DNA of 64,000 nucleotides from Burkholderiales bacterium RIFCSPLOWO2_12_FULL_61_40 (GTDB lineage: Bacteria; Pseudomonadota; Gammaproteobacteria; Burkholderiales; Burkholderiaceae_C), in assembly GCA_001770935.1 (NCBI GenBank), contig MESI01000094.1:1-64000 (forward strand), read 5' to 3'. Shown piece after piece: positions 7,995-17,400 of this stretch. The position numbers were made by a program, and so were the translations under genes. Numbering within the stretch: position 1 is the first letter of the stretch; each line of letters begins with the position of its first letter. The notes below the pieces were generated by a model. That model did no database searches and was not told the origin of the DNA. It was given only the letters and a program-made list of their open reading frames with translations.

Positions 7995-9269
7995 ATGTTG
8001 ATTGAATTCTCTGTCGCCAACTTTCGTTCATTCCGGGAGCGACAAACCCTGTCCATGGTGGCAACGCCGCGCCTGCGAAAACGGGAAAACGTATTTAAAC
8101 CTGAGCTGAAAGGCGAGAAGTTTCCTGACTTGCTCAAAGTGGCTGTGATTTACGGCCCGAACGCGTCGGGCAAGAGCAACTTGCTCAAAGCGCTGGGTGT
8201 TGTGCAAGAGATTGCTGAGCGCGAGCCCAGTACCCGCGACATTCCGCTGCCTGTTACCCCCTTCTGTTTTGACGCAGCGCTGGCCGATCAGCCCAGTCTG
8301 TTCGAACTGCATTTCATCCATGCGGGGCTGCGCTACCAGTTCAATCTGGCGGTGACGAGCAAGCGCATCGTGGGTGAAAAACTGCTGGTTTTTCCCAAAG
8401 GGCGTGAGTCGCTGCTTTATGAAAGGCAACATACAGAGCAAGGGGAAACCTACGGCTTTGGCGAGCAACTGAAAGCGAGCCTGGGTGGAGACATCCTTGA
8501 AGCATGGAAAAAACTAACGCCTCCTCGGCTGCTCTTTATCGCCCAAGCTGTAGCCAACAGCAACGAAGAACTGGATCATCTGAAGGCTCCGTTTGAATGG
8601 CTCCGACAATCCAGCTTTCCCCTATTAAATGGGATGGGGGCAATGGCGGCCTCCGCACAACGGCTAGTAGGAAAGGATGAGCTTCATGCTAAAGCTGTTG
8701 CAACCTTCCTTCGTGAAGTTGATGTCCCCATTTCCGACATAAGAGTCGAAACAGTTGCACCCCCGCAATATCGATTGAATGCGCTGGCAGCACTTGCATT
8801 CCCGGAAGAGAAATCAACAAAAGTACCGACTAGAAACAAAACTATTCTTACCCACAAAACGGCTTTGGGCGAAGCGGACTTGAGTTTCGAAGATGAGTCA
8901 GATGGTACAAAAAATCTGGTCGGTTTCTGGCTGCCGTGGGTTACTAAAGATCCCTCTTTGGGTACAGACCGTTTGCTGATTGTTGACGAACTCGACAGCA
9001 GCCTGCACCCCAAAATTGTGGCGGCCTTGGTTGAAAAGCACATCCATTCAGAAACGCCCTCCCAGCTCATTTTCAGCACCCACGACACGCACCTGATGGA
9101 CTCCAGGCTGCTGCGGCGCGACCAGTTCTGGATCACGGAGCGCGACATCAATGGGGCGACCCAACTCCGGTCCATCCATGACTTTGAAGGGCGTGACAGC
9201 GAAGACATCGAGAAGCGCTACTACGAAGGCCGCTACCGAGGCTTGCCACTGGTCAAGCGGAGCCAGTAA
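7995..9269 (+). CDS. rloA: RloA-like AAA15-family ATPase (anti-phage/abortive-infection type)
   Basis: A 424-residue ABC/SMC-like ATPase of the AAA_15/AAA_21 (RloA) family. Members pair with RloB and are found in restriction and abortive-infection islands. The N-terminus is [19 protein letters not shown]. Walker A is [10 protein letters not shown] (about residues 48-57), Walker B is [13 protein letters not shown] (about 325-337), and the H-loop is [10 protein letters not shown]. The ATG at 7995 begins exactly at the family's conserved N-terminus. The rloB start follows the stop by two bases, so the pair is an operon. The cassette is bounded by repeat copies 4 and 5. Confidence 0.88.
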   Translation: MLIEFSVANFRSFRERQTLSMVATPRLRKRENVFKPELKGEKFPDLLKVAVIYGPNASGKSNLLKALGVVQEIAEREPSTRDIPLPVTPFCFDAALADQPSLFELHFIHAGLRYQFNLAVTSKRIVGEKLLVFPKGRESLLYERQHTEQGETYGFGEQLKASLGGDILEAWKKLTPPRLLFIAQAVANSNEELDHLKAPFEWLRQSSFPLLNGMGAMAASAQRLVGKDELHAKAVATFLREVDVPISDIRVETVAPPQYRLNALAALAFPEEKSTKVPTRNKTILTHKTALGEADLSFEDESDGTKNLVGFWLPWVTKDPSLGTDRLLIVDELDSSLHPKIVAALVEKHIHSETPSQLIFSTHDTHLMDSRLLRRDQFWITERDINGATQLRSIHDFEGRDSEDIEKRYYEGRYRGLPLVKRSQ

Positions 9270-9271
9270 GC

Positions 9272-9835
9272 ATGGCGCGCGCACCGTCCCGGTTCGACCG
9301 CAAGAAACCCAGCCTCCAACAGCAAGCCCGTGTGCTGGTGCTTTGCGAGGATTCCAAATCGAGTCGGACGTACCTGCAAGATGCGGCTGATTACTTTCGC
9401 GCCTACGCTGAGGTGGAGATTTCTCATTGCGGCAAGAACGATCCGAAAGGCATTGTCGAAGAGGCTGTGAAACGACAGCGCTTCTTCGACCATGTGTATT
9501 GCGCCATTGACCGGGACAGCGATCCCAAATTTGATGCGGCCTTGAACCAGGCGGGCGCCCATGCCAAAGTGACGGTCATTGCGTCCTACCCTTGTTACGA
9601 ATACTGGCTTTTGCTGCGAGTTGATCAATCTGTTCGACAAACTGGGAACGCCGCAGCCTATCGCTTGAGTAGGCATCTGACAGGCTCCCCGGTCAGCGGC
9701 CTGGGCAGCAAGATGGGGCTGGACGCCACCCACAAATGGCCGGGGGAGACCAGCCGTGAATGGGGTCGCACGATGCGGATGGCGCCGGAGGCCATGGCCC
9801 GGATGGAAAAGGTCTGGCAGGGCTTGGGTTTGTAA
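9272..9835 (+). pseudogene. rloB: Truncated RloB fused in frame to the UbiD tail
   Basis: Residues 1 to about 112 match Rlo[21 protein letters not shown], the acidic [15 protein letters not shown] region, and [11 protein letters not shown]. Family members continue for roughly 100 more residues in an FEYWLLLHF-type helical domain. Here the match stops after WLLL, and from about residue 139 the protein is UbiD ([16 protein letters not shown] to VWQGLGL). A short stretch ([16 protein letters not shown]) belongs to neither; in another frame it reads [15 protein letters not shown], perhaps a piece of a third gene. The 187-codon frame is open, so a chimeric protein could be made, but RloB is probably inactive. 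Confidence 0.8.
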
Positions 9836-9860
9836 GCCAAATTGGCCTCTGGTCCCGGCG
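9683..9860 (+). repeat. ubiD-tail composite repeat, copy 5
   Basis: It starts at the [12 protein letters not shown] codons and runs to a TAA in place of TGA, then GCCAAATTGGCCTCTGG. The GCAGCTAT part is missing. It forms the 3' end of the rloB fusion. Confidence 0.88.
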
Positions 9861-9964
9861 GCCTCAATAGCAATGGCGGCGCGGGCTAACTGCCACTATT
9901 GCCGCAGGAAAACACACCTTGTTCGACACCCGCGTGAGTCGGATTTTGGGATGTTAATATTGCA

Positions 9965-9983
9965 AATAGTAATTAATCTCATT
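9965..9983 (-). promoter_or_regulatory. Fur-box-like site ahead of the PepSY gene
   Basis: The minus strand reads AATGAGATTAATTACTATT, close to the AATGAGAAT-type Fur boxes of betaproteobacteria. It lies 9 bases before the ATG at 9992, so binding would block initiation. It is imperfect, so the call is tentative. Confidence 0.4.
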
Positions 9984-9991
9984 CGCAACAA

Positions 9992-10648
9992 ATGCCCAAT
10001 CAAAACCCTTCCTTTCCCACTGCTGCCCAGCCTGCACGCAAGCCCAAACCCGAGTCAGCCGCCAAATTTGCGAAGTTTTCTCGCTTTACACACAAATGGA
10101 TGTCGGTTTTCTTGGGGTTGGCTATCCTGGTTATTGCATTGTCAGGACTGTTCCTGTCTTTCAAGAAAGACCTCGAATATCTGCAGCCAGCCGCACACAA
10201 GGGTGAAAAGGGCAACATCAGCCAGTTTCTCCCTCCACACCGGATCGCGGAGGCCGTACTCGCTTTGAACCTCCCGGAGGCCCAGTCGCTCGATGACATC
10301 AACCGCCTCGAATTGCGGCCTGGCAAGCGCATGTGGAAGGTCCGCTTGGAGGCCTCGTCAAATTTCTCATCACCCCGGGAAATCCAGGTGGACGCCGTCA
10401 GCGGAAAAATCCTCAACCTGGGTTTGCGTGGAGATCAGCTGTGGATGGACGTTCATTCGTTCATGGTGTTCGGCAAAGCAACCAGCTACACCACCATGAT
10501 CCTGAGCGGATTAACCCTGTTCTGGCTGATTCTGACCGGCTACTACCTGTTCTTCTATCCCTACTGGATGAAGGCCCGCAAAGCGCGCCGCCAACCCCAA
10601 GCTGACGCCGCCGGGCAAGCGCCAGAAGCGGCCGTTCAAAGCAGCTGA
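9992..10648 (+). CDS. PepSY-domain membrane protein, probably iron-related
   Basis: A 218-residue inner-membrane protein with one helix near residues 42-62 ([18 protein letters not shown]), a periplasmic PepSY-like domain, and a second helix pair near 165-195 ([23 protein letters not shown]). Such PepSY-TM proteins are often next to TonB receptors and some act as siderophore or heme-linked reductases. This short form is too small for the four-helix reductase and lacks obvious heme histidine pairs apart from HSFMVFG. The Fur-like site at its start and the nearby iron-type TonB receptor support an iron role. It lies alone between repeat copies 5 and 6. Confidence 0.78.
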   Translation: MPNQNPSFPTAAQPARKPKPESAAKFAKFSRFTHKWMSVFLGLAILVIALSGLFLSFKKDLEYLQPAAHKGEKGNISQFLPPHRIAEAVLALNLPEAQSLDDINRLELRPGKRMWKVRLEASSNFSSPREIQVDAVSGKILNLGLRGDQLWMDVHSFMVFGKATSYTTMILSGLTLFWLILTGYYLFFYPYWMKARKARRQPQADAAGQAPEAAVQSS

Positions 10649-10710
10649 CCCTGCGCAAACGCCGCGTGGCGCGCATTGGGGGCGTCACATACTCCCAATC
10701 TCCTGCAGCC

Positions 10711-10911
10711 AGGGCCTGGGCAGCAAGATGGGGCTGGACGCCACCAACAAACGGCCGGGGGAGACCAGCCGTGAATGGGGTCGCACGATGCGGATGACGC
10801 CGGAGGCCATGGCCCGGATGGACGATGTCTGGCAGGGGCTGGGTTTGTGAGTCAAATTGGCCTCTGACCCGCATGGAATAAGCGGATGCAGCTATCAAAT
10901 GCATAGCTGCT
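10711..10911 (+). repeat. ubiD-tail composite repeat, copy 6
   Basis: It holds the UbiD codons from [19 protein letters not shown] to WQGLGL and the TGA, then GTCAAATTGGCCTCTGACCC, GGAATAAGCGGATGCAGCTAT and CAAATGCATAGC. It is 83 bases upstream of the FNR/Fur promoter. Confidence 0.88.
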
Positions 10912-10991
10912 GCAGTGCGGCCAGTTCTCGATCACGGAGCGTGACAGTCCGCTTCATTGATGTGGGTATGTGTCAACAATTGGCTTCCGCA

Positions 10992-11033
10992 ATGATCCAG
11001 ATCAAATGCGAATGATTCGCATCCATATATGAT
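10992..11033 (+). promoter_or_regulatory. Predicted class II FNR/DNR promoter with an embedded Fur-type box
   Basis: ATGAT-CCAG-ATCAA at 10992-11005 matches the FNR-family consensus TTGAT-N4-ATCAA at nine of ten positions. A -10 hexamer TATGAT lies at 11028-11033; with a start near 11040 the FNR site centre is at -41.5, the class II position. Overlapping its right edge, ATGCGAAT-G-ATTCGCAT (11006-11022) is a perfect palindrome of the Fur type, covering -35 to -18. The layout predicts activation without oxygen (or with NO) and repression by iron-loaded Fur, with a 120-base leader to the receptor gene. Confidence 0.65.
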
Positions 11034-11159
11034 CGGTGTGCTGTGGCGATTTGCCCCGCAGGGTTCTTGTCGCCTCTGCAAGTTTTCCTTTTCACTCACG
11101 GTTAGCCAGCTTGCCGCCAGCCAGTGCCGAGTCCTTTTTCTCCAAATAGGTATTGCGTT

Positions 11160-13193
11160 ATGCGTCATGAAATTTCTCCATGGGTACTCGCCTTGGCGGG
11201 TGCCAGTTCCGCAGTCTACGGCCAGGAGGCGCCTACGCTGGCCACAGTCTCCGTCACGGCCAAGGGTTACGCCGCCGACGATCTTGAAACCCCCATTGCG
11301 ACCACAGCAGTTGACCGCGACCAGATTCTGCGCCGGGGTGCCAGCAATCCCGGCGAAGCCTTGCGCGGAGAACCCGGACTGGCGGTGGCCAGCGACGGCG
11401 TCCAGGGGCAAAACCCGGTAATTCGCGGGCTCAAAAAAGAAAGCGTGGTGCTGCTGGTCGATGGCATGCGGCTCAATTCCGCCCAGCCGGCGGGTGCCAT
11501 CGCGTCCTTCATGTCAGTCGGTCTGGCCGAGCGCATCGAGGTTGTCAAGGGCCCGGCCTCGGTGCTGTATGGCACGGGCGCACTCGGCGGCGCCATCAAC
11601 GTGCGCCTGCCGCAGGCCCGCTTCACGCCCGGCATCGGCTTCAACGCCGCGACAAGTTACGACACCGCGAGTCATGGCGTGCGCGGCACCGGCGTGATGA
11701 ACGTCAGCAGCGATGACCACGCCCTGATGCTTGGCGCCTCCCTGGCCCGGATCGGCGACTACCAGGCCCCCACAGGCGAGGTCGCACGCACCGGCTTTGC
11801 GTCGGACAGTGTGATCGGCCAGTACCGTTTCCGCATCGACCATGCGCAGCAACTGCGCGCCTCGCTGCAGCGCCACACCGACACCGATGTCTGGTACCCG
11901 GGTTCAACCAAGCCGCACGCCAATACGGCGGTGGTCGGCAGCACCACCGTCCATTCACCCCGGCAAGAGCGCAATCTGTTTGAGGTCGGTTACAGCCGCA
12001 AAGGCACGGGCGAGCAGCCGCTGAACGTGGATGTCCGGCTGTACCGCCAGGATGTGGAGCGCCTCATCTGGTCGTATGCCGAGAAGCTCGGCCGTGACGT
12101 CGGCCAGACGCGTGTGACCTTTGCCACGGATGGTGTTGACGCCAAGGCCGACTGGCTTGCGCATCCCCAGCACCTGCTTTCCTTTGGCCTCAACGCCTGG
12201 CGCATGGGGGCGTCTCCGGACCGCTACCTGGCCAGCCCGACGCCCGCCTCGCCGCTGGTGCGCAACCTGCCCTTTAGCGATGGCCGCTTGAGCGCGCTGG
12301 GTTATTACCTGCAGGACGACATGCGTTTTGGCAAGCTCAATCTGCTGGCCGGTTTGCGCCACGACACCGTCAAGGGCGATGCCGCTTCGATCAATAACGG
12401 AGCCGTGACCACCGGGTTGGCGCGTTCGGACAGCGCCACGACCGGCAGTCTGGGCGCCATCCTGGAGGCTTCGCCGCTGCTGCGCCCTTACGCCAATCTC
12501 TCTCAGGCTTTTCGCGCCGGTGAAATGCGCGAGCGCTTCGAGGCCTCGCCGCGCGGCGACGGCTACCACTACCTGGGCAACCCGCAGATCAGGCCGGAAG
12601 TTGCCACCCAGTTTGAAATCGGTCTCAAAGGTGGCAGCGACAAGGTCAGCTACAGCGCCAGCGCCTACCGCAGCCGGATCAATGACTACATCACGGGCCA
12701 GCCGACTGGCACATTCCAGGGTGGTCTGCCGGTGAAGCAGACCGTCAATCTCGGCGAAGTCACCCTGAGCGGACTGGAAGCGCAGGCGCGTTGGCAGTAT
12801 CAACGCAGCCAGTGGGTGAGCGTTGGCTACTCCCGCGTGCTTGGCGAGAACAAGGACCTCAATGAACCCCTGTTCCAGGTGCCCGCCGACGAGTTGTCCC
12901 TGGGCTGGGAAGGCGCCATCGCCCCAGGCTGGACGCTCGACACCACCGTGCGGCTGGTGCGCCAGCAGGACCGCGTTGCCACGGCATTCGCGCGCGGCAG
13001 CGAGAACGCCACGGCCGGTTTTGCCACCGCCGACCTCGGTGCCACCTACCGCTGGAACAAGCAAAGCCTGCGCATCGCGCTTAAAAACCTGGCTGACAAG
13101 GCCTACCACGAACATCTCGCTGAGGGGGTCTCCGGGCAGGAAATCAAGGCCCCGGGGCGCAGCCTGATGTTGAGCTGGCAGGGGGCGTTCTGA
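11160..13193 (+). CDS. TonB-dependent outer-membrane receptor
   Basis: An outer-membrane active transporter of 677 residues. After a signal peptide (ending VYG-QEA) comes a TonB box-like stretch (LATVSVTA), the plug domain with VDGMRLNSAQPAGAI and VVKGPASVLYGTGALGGAINV, then a beta-barrel ending in a terminal phenylalanine (SLMLSWQGAF). The ATG at 11160 fits the signal peptide better than the one at 11124. It is first in a five-gene operon with a NitT/TauT-type ABC importer and NnrS; the next gene's ATG shares a base with its TGA (TGATG). The substrate could be an iron or copper chelate, which is inferred only from context and the regulatory sites. Confidence 0.92.
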   Translation: MRHEISPWVLALAGASSAVYGQEAPTLATVSVTAKGYAADDLETPIATTAVDRDQILRRGASNPGEALRGEPGLAVASDGVQGQNPVIRGLKKESVVLLVDGMRLNSAQPAGAIASFMSVGLAERIEVVKGPASVLYGTGALGGAINVRLPQARFTPGIGFNAATSYDTASHGVRGTGVMNVSSDDHALMLGASLARIGDYQAPTGEVARTGFASDSVIGQYRFRIDHAQQLRASLQRHTDTDVWYPGSTKPHANTAVVGSTTVHSPRQERNLFEVGYSRKGTGEQPLNVDVRLYRQDVERLIWSYAEKLGRDVGQTRVTFATDGVDAKADWLAHPQHLLSFGLNAWRMGASPDRYLASPTPASPLVRNLPFSDGRLSALGYYLQDDMRFGKLNLLAGLRHDTVKGDAASINNGAVTTGLARSDSATTGSLGAILEASPLLRPYANLSQAFRAGEMRERFEASPRGDGYHYLGNPQIRPEVATQFEIGLKGGSDKVSYSASAYRSRINDYITGQPTGTFQGGLPVKQTVNLGEVTLSGLEAQARWQYQRSQWVSVGYSRVLGENKDLNEPLFQVPADELSLGWEGAIAPGWTLDTTVRLVRQQDRVATAFARGSENATAGFATADLGATYRWNKQSLRIALKNLADKAYHEHLAEGVSGQEIKAPGRSLMLSWQGAF

Positions 13194-14236
13194 TGCGGCG
13201 GCTGCATCGTCTGCTGGCTGGCTGCCTGGTGGCGGCCACGGTGCTGGCCACGACGGGCATGCCCGCCGCTGCGGCGGCCGCCAAGCTGCCCAGACTGGTG
13301 CTGGCGGGTCCGTATGCGGCGGTGTCCAACCCCCTGATCCACATGGTGGAGAGCGGCGCGCTCAAAGACCTGGCGGACCAGGTGGAGTTCATCCCCTGGA
13401 AAGACCCCGACCATCTGCGCGTGCTGGCCATGGACGGGCAGGCGGACTTCGTGGCCATGCCCACCAACGTCGCAGCCAATCTGTACAACCGGGGCGTCCG
13501 GCTGCAGCTGCTCAATGTGTCCACCTGGGGCGTGTTGTGGATGGTGTCGCGCGACAACAGCCTCAAGACCCTGGCCGATTTCAAGGGCAAGGAAATTGCC
13601 ATGCCCTTTCGCGCCGACATGCCCGATATCGTCTTCCAATTGCTGGCCGAGAAGCAGGGCCTTAACGTGAAGCGCGATTTCAAGTTGCGTTACGTGGGCA
13701 CGCCGATTGAGGCCATGCAGCTGCTGATCACACGCCGGGTCGACCATGCCCTGCTGGCCGAGCCTGCGATTTCCATGGCCTTGCGCAAGACCCATTCCTT
13801 TCCCGTCAGCGTGATCGCCCCGGAGCTGTATCGCAGCGTCGATCTGCAGCGTGAGTGGGGCAGGGTGATGCAAGGCGAGGCGCGCATTGCGCAAGCGGGG
13901 ATCACCGTGATGGGCAAGGCTGCAGCCGATACCAACTTGATCGCGCGTTTTCAGGCCGCTTATGCCGCCTCGCTCGCCTGGTGCGAGGCCCGGCCCGAAC
14001 CCTGCGGCGCCCTGGTCGCGAAACGCGTTGACATGCTGACGCCCGAGGCGGTGGCTGATTCGATCCGCATTGACAACGCCCGTTTTGTACCGGCGCTGGA
14101 TGCACAGCCGGAACTGGAATTCTTTTTTAGTCAGCTGCTGGCCAAACAGCCCGGACTGATCGGCGGCAAATTGCCGGATGCCGGGTTTTACAGCCCGGTC
14201 GGGGCGACCACCCGAGCGCCGGGCAAGCGGCCGTGA
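13193..14236 (+). CDS. ABC transporter substrate-binding protein (NMT1/TauA-like)
   Basis: A periplasmic binding protein of 347 residues in the NitT/TauT class. The signal peptide ends around AAAAAA-KLP (residue 27). The mature protein opens PRLVLAGPYAAVSNPLIHMV and has the class's DGQADFVAMPTNVAANLYN and FKGKEIAMPFRADMPDIVFQ segments, which place the ligand pocket between two lobes. It is translationally coupled to the receptor upstream (TGATG) and to the permease downstream (GTGA overlap). Known relatives carry nitrate, sulfonates, thiamin precursors or riboflavin; here the partner TonB receptor suggests a larger or metal-bound ligand. Confidence 0.88.
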   Translation: MRRLHRLLAGCLVAATVLATTGMPAAAAAAKLPRLVLAGPYAAVSNPLIHMVESGALKDLADQVEFIPWKDPDHLRVLAMDGQADFVAMPTNVAANLYNRGVRLQLLNVSTWGVLWMVSRDNSLKTLADFKGKEIAMPFRADMPDIVFQLLAEKQGLNVKRDFKLRYVGTPIEAMQLLITRRVDHALLAEPAISMALRKTHSFPVSVIAPELYRSVDLQREWGRVMQGEARIAQAGITVMGKAAADTNLIARFQAAYAASLAWCEARPEPCGALVAKRVDMLTPEAVADSIRIDNARFVPALDAQPELEFFFSQLLAKQPGLIGGKLPDAGFYSPVGATTRAPGKRP

Positions 14237-15024
14237 ACCTGCTGCGCGCCTGGGTCAGGGGCATTCCCGCCTACCTGTGGAGCGGTTGGGGCGCGCTTGG
14301 CAGCCTGCTTTTGCTGCTGGCCGTTTGGGAAGGCGGCAGCGCCGTCTATGGCGACCTGATCTTGCCGGACCCTGTCAGCACCTTCTCCAGGCTCTCTCAC
14401 ATGCTTGCGTCCGGCGCGGCCTGGCCGGAGATTGCCGTCACCGCGCGCCGCGCCCTGACCGGACTGGCCCTGGCGATGGCAGTCGGCAGCGTGCTCGGAT
14501 TGGCCGCCGGGGTGTCGATGACCGCCTCGGTGATGGCGCGCCCGCTGGTCACCGTCTTGCTCGGCACGCCCCCCATCGCCTGGCTGGTGCTGGCCATGCT
14601 GTGGTTCGGCGCCAGCGACGGCACCCCCGTGTTCACCGTTTTTATCGCCTGCTTCCCGGTCATCTTCATCAATGCGCTGCAAGGCGTACGAACGCTTGAT
14701 TTGCACCTGAAAGACATGGCGCAGGCTTTCAGGCTGCCAGCGCGCATGAAGGTGTTTGATCTCTACCTGCCGCATGTCGTGTCCTACTTGTTTCCGGCCT
14801 TCATCACGGCCTTGGGCACGTCTTGGAAGGTGGTGGTCATGGCCGAGCTACTGGCCTCCAGCGACGGCGTCGGCGCTGCGCTGGCCGTCAGCCGCGCGCA
14901 ACTCGACACCACCACCACGCTGGCCTGGATCAGTGCGGTCGTCGCTATTCTGCTGGCGGTGGAATACCTGTTGCTCGAACCGCTCAAGCGCGAAGTGGAG
15001 CACTGGCGGAGCACCGGCGCATGA
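14233..15024 (+). CDS. ABC transporter permease (BPD_transp_1, TauC/SsuC-like)
   Basis: The inner-membrane channel subunit, 263 residues with about six helices. It starts at a GTG overlapping the previous stop (GTGA). The cytoplasmic EAA loop that contacts the ATPase is visible around residues 160-180 (DMAQAFRLPARMKVFDLYLP), matching EAA---G in degenerate form. The gene ends ATGA-overlapped with the ATPase gene. It forms with its neighbours a complete importer taking the product of the TonB receptor from periplasm to cytoplasm. Confidence 0.9.
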   Translation: MNLLRAWVRGIPAYLWSGWGALGSLLLLLAVWEGGSAVYGDLILPDPVSTFSRLSHMLASGAAWPEIAVTARRALTGLALAMAVGSVLGLAAGVSMTASVMARPLVTVLLGTPPIAWLVLAMLWFGASDGTPVFTVFIACFPVIFINALQGVRTLDLHLKDMAQAFRLPARMKVFDLYLPHVVSYLFPAFITALGTSWKVVVMAELLASSDGVGAALAVSRAQLDTTTTLAWISAVVAILLAVEYLLLEPLKREVEHWRSTGA

Positions 15025-15887
15025 GCGCCGCGCCGGGCCGCTGCAAGCCAAGCCCGCACCTGACGCTGTCGGGGCTCTCCCATGCCTACGCGCTGACCAC
15101 GGTGCTCAGCGACATCGACCTGACGCTGCAAGCCGGCCAGGTGGTGGCGCTGGTGGGGCCGTCGGGTTGTGGCAAGACCACTTTGCTGCACCTGTGTGCG
15201 GGCCTGCTGGCACGCCAGAGCGGCACACTGGACAACCGTTTTCTCGCGCCCGCCGTCATGTTCCAGCAGCCGCGCCTGCTGCCGTGGAAAAGCACGCGCG
15301 ACAACATTGCGCTCGGCCTCAAGGCTGCTGGCATGGCACGCGCCGAACGCCAGCAGCGCGCGCAAACCATGGGCGAGAGTGTCGGGCTGGACACGGCGGC
15401 GCTCGACCAGTTTCCGCATGCGCTGTCGGGCGGCATGCAAAGCCGTGCTGCGCTGGCACGCGCGCTGGTGCTGGAGCCCGACTTGTTACTGCTGGATGAG
15501 CCTTTTTCCGCGCTCGACATCGGTCTCAAGGCGCAACTGCACCGCCTGCTGCTGGACCACCAGAGCGCACGCGGACTGGCCGTGTTGATGATCACCCACG
15601 ACCTCATGGAAGCCGTGCGCCTGGCCGATACCGTGCTGGTGATGGCCAGCGATCCGGGGCGCATCGTGCATCGTTTCGACCTCGGTACACCGGCGCTGAT
15701 GCGTGACGACGCCAGCGTGTACCGCACCACCGCCGAACTGCTGCAGGCAGCCGTGGTGCGCGAGAGCTTTGGACTGCCGCCGCTGCCTTTGCCGGACTGT
15801 GTGCCGACCCTGTCCATCATGACCCCGGCAGGCTTGTCCGGCGCCAATTTGGCGCGCGCCCAGCGCAAAAAAGGGTTCTCATGCTGA
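15021..15887 (+). CDS. ABC transporter ATP-binding protein (TauB/SsuB-like)
   Basis: The ATPase subunit, 288 residues. Walker A is GPSGCGKTT (about residue 45), the signature is LSGGMQSRAALARAL, Walker B is LLLLDEPFSALD and the H-loop is MITHD. The second signature residue reads GGMQSR instead of GGMRQR, a mild departure. The start at 15021 overlaps the permease stop by four bases; an upstream frame extension is a shadow inside the permease gene. The C-terminal 40 residues beyond the nucleotide-binding fold are unusual in being proline-rich. The nnrS start overlaps its end by seven bases. Confidence 0.92.
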   Translation: MSAAPGRCKPSPHLTLSGLSHAYALTTVLSDIDLTLQAGQVVALVGPSGCGKTTLLHLCAGLLARQSGTLDNRFLAPAVMFQQPRLLPWKSTRDNIALGLKAAGMARAERQQRAQTMGESVGLDTAALDQFPHALSGGMQSRAALARALVLEPDLLLLDEPFSALDIGLKAQLHRLLLDHQSARGLAVLMITHDLMEAVRLADTVLVMASDPGRIVHRFDLGTPALMRDDASVYRTTAELLQAAVVRESFGLPPLPLPDCVPTLSIMTPAGLSGANLARAQRKKGFSC

Positions 15888-17128
15888 ACCAGATTGCCCG
15901 CCCGCCCGTGCCTGTCTGGCATACCGAACACCCGCTGTGGTTGTGCGGTTTTCGTCCCTTTTTTCTCTTCACGGCCCTGGCCGCGCCCTTGCTCATCGGC
16001 TTGTGGAGCCTGTTTCTAGCCACCGGTATCCCGCTGCCGACGGTGGCGGGTGGCCCCTTCACCTGGCATGCGCACGAGCTGATTTTTGGCTTCGGCCTGG
16101 CTGCGGTGGCGGGCTTCGTGCTGACCGGCATTCCAGAATTCACCGATACCGCCGCTTTCGGGGCGCCAGCGGTGCGGCGTCTGGCTGGCTTGTGGCTGCT
16201 CGGGCGCATCGCTTTTTGGTGCTCCGGCCTGTTCGGCCATTCGGCCCTGCTGCTGGCGGCCCTGGCCCACCTTGGTCTGCTCGGCGGGCTCGCCGCCATG
16301 CTCTGGCCACGCCTCTGGCGCGATCCGCAGCGGCGGCATCTGGCGTTTTTCTGGGGACTGGCCGCGCTGATCGCCTGTGTGGCCGGGTTTTACGTCGATG
16401 CGCTGCGCGGTGTTTATCCCGGGCGCTGGCTCTATGCGGCGCTGGGCGTGCTGATGGTCCTGATCGTGCTGGCCATGAGCCGGATTTCGATGCGTATTGT
16501 CAATGGCGCCCTCGACGAGGCGGGCGTGGCAGGTGTGCACTACCGCGCCCGCCCGCCGCGCCGCCATCTGGCGATTTTTTTCATTGCGATCTACACCGTG
16601 GCCGAGTTTTTCGCGCCGGGCGAACGCCTCGGCGGCTGGCTGGCGCTGGCGGCGGCGGCGGCGCTGTTCAACCTGCTTAACGACTGGCATATCGGCCGTG
16701 CCTTGTTCCGGCGCTGGCCACTCATGCTCTACGGCGTGTATGTGCTGATGGCGCTGGGTTACGCCACCATGGGTCTGTCTCTGGTGCTGGGTGGCAGCGC
16801 GTTCAGCGCCGGACGGCATTTGCTCACCACCGGTGCACTGGGCCTGAACATCTATGGCGTGATGTGCATTGCCGGGCGCATGCACTGTGGTCTTCCACTC
16901 GATGAGCGTCTCTGGGTTCCTGCCGGGGCCGTGGCATTGGTCGCGGCGGCTCTGATGCGTGCCGGGGCCGCCTGGCCGGGCGTGGACAGCCGCTTCCTGC
17001 TGGTGGCGGCCGGCTTGTCCTGGGGTGCTGCATTTGCGCTGTACGCCTGGTACATGGCGCCCTTGTTCTTGACGCCGCGCGCAGATGGCGGCCGGGGCTG
17101 CGAGGGTGTGACCGCAGGGAACCGGTAG
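15881..17128 (+). CDS. nnrS: NnrS-family membrane protein
   Basis: A 415-residue protein with about 12 membrane helices. NnrS proteins bind heme and copper and protect against nitric oxide stress, usually under NnrR/DNR or NorR control. Landmarks are GFRPFFLFTALAAP at the start, WHAHELIFGFGLAAVAGFVL with conserved histidines (residues 63-82), and GRHLLTTGALGL with MHCGLPL near the C-terminus. It is last in the TonB receptor-ABC operon whose promoter carries an FNR-type site. The linkage suggests that the importer supplies iron, heme or copper during denitrification or NO exposure; this is inference. Confidence 0.9.
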   Translation: MLNQIARPPVPVWHTEHPLWLCGFRPFFLFTALAAPLLIGLWSLFLATGIPLPTVAGGPFTWHAHELIFGFGLAAVAGFVLTGIPEFTDTAAFGAPAVRRLAGLWLLGRIAFWCSGLFGHSALLLAALAHLGLLGGLAAMLWPRLWRDPQRRHLAFFWGLAALIACVAGFYVDALRGVYPGRWLYAALGVLMVLIVLAMSRISMRIVNGALDEAGVAGVHYRARPPRRHLAIFFIAIYTVAEFFAPGERLGGWLALAAAAALFNLLNDWHIGRALFRRWPLMLYGVYVLMALGYATMGLSLVLGGSAFSAGRHLLTTGALGLNIYGVMCIAGRMHCGLPLDERLWVPAGAVALVAAALMRAGAAWPGVDSRFLLVAAGLSWGAAFALYAWYMAPLFLTPRADGGRGCEGVTAGNR

Positions 17129-17199
17129 ACGGCCTCGCAGCAGGGCCAGGTGTCATGGCATCTGCGCGAAGGGCTGGAACCGTTGGCACGGCAAATTAT

Positions 17200-17275
17200 T
17201 GGTCAAATTGGGCTCTAGCCCGCGTGCAATAAGCGCAGGCAGCTATTAAAATGATAGTATTTTCCAGCGCATAGC
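17200..17275 (+). repeat. ubiD-tail composite repeat, copy 7 (downstream half only)
   Basis: It reads GGTCAAATTGGGCTCTAGCCC, GCAATAAGCGCAGGCAGCTAT, then TAAAATGATAGTATT. No ubiD codons precede it. Between here and the hipA end (17276-17400) one frame reads NEVGVPSQQYADFAREARQR, possibly a gene scrap that I cannot name. Confidence 0.75.
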
Positions 17276-17400
17276 TGAGCCCCAGCAGCGTGAATCCGCC
17301 AGGTCGCAGCAGGGCGCGGCCTGGCGTGCAACGAGGTCGGCGTTCCCAGCCAACAGTACGCCGACTTCGCCCGCGAAGCGCGACAGCGCTGCAGAAGCCT

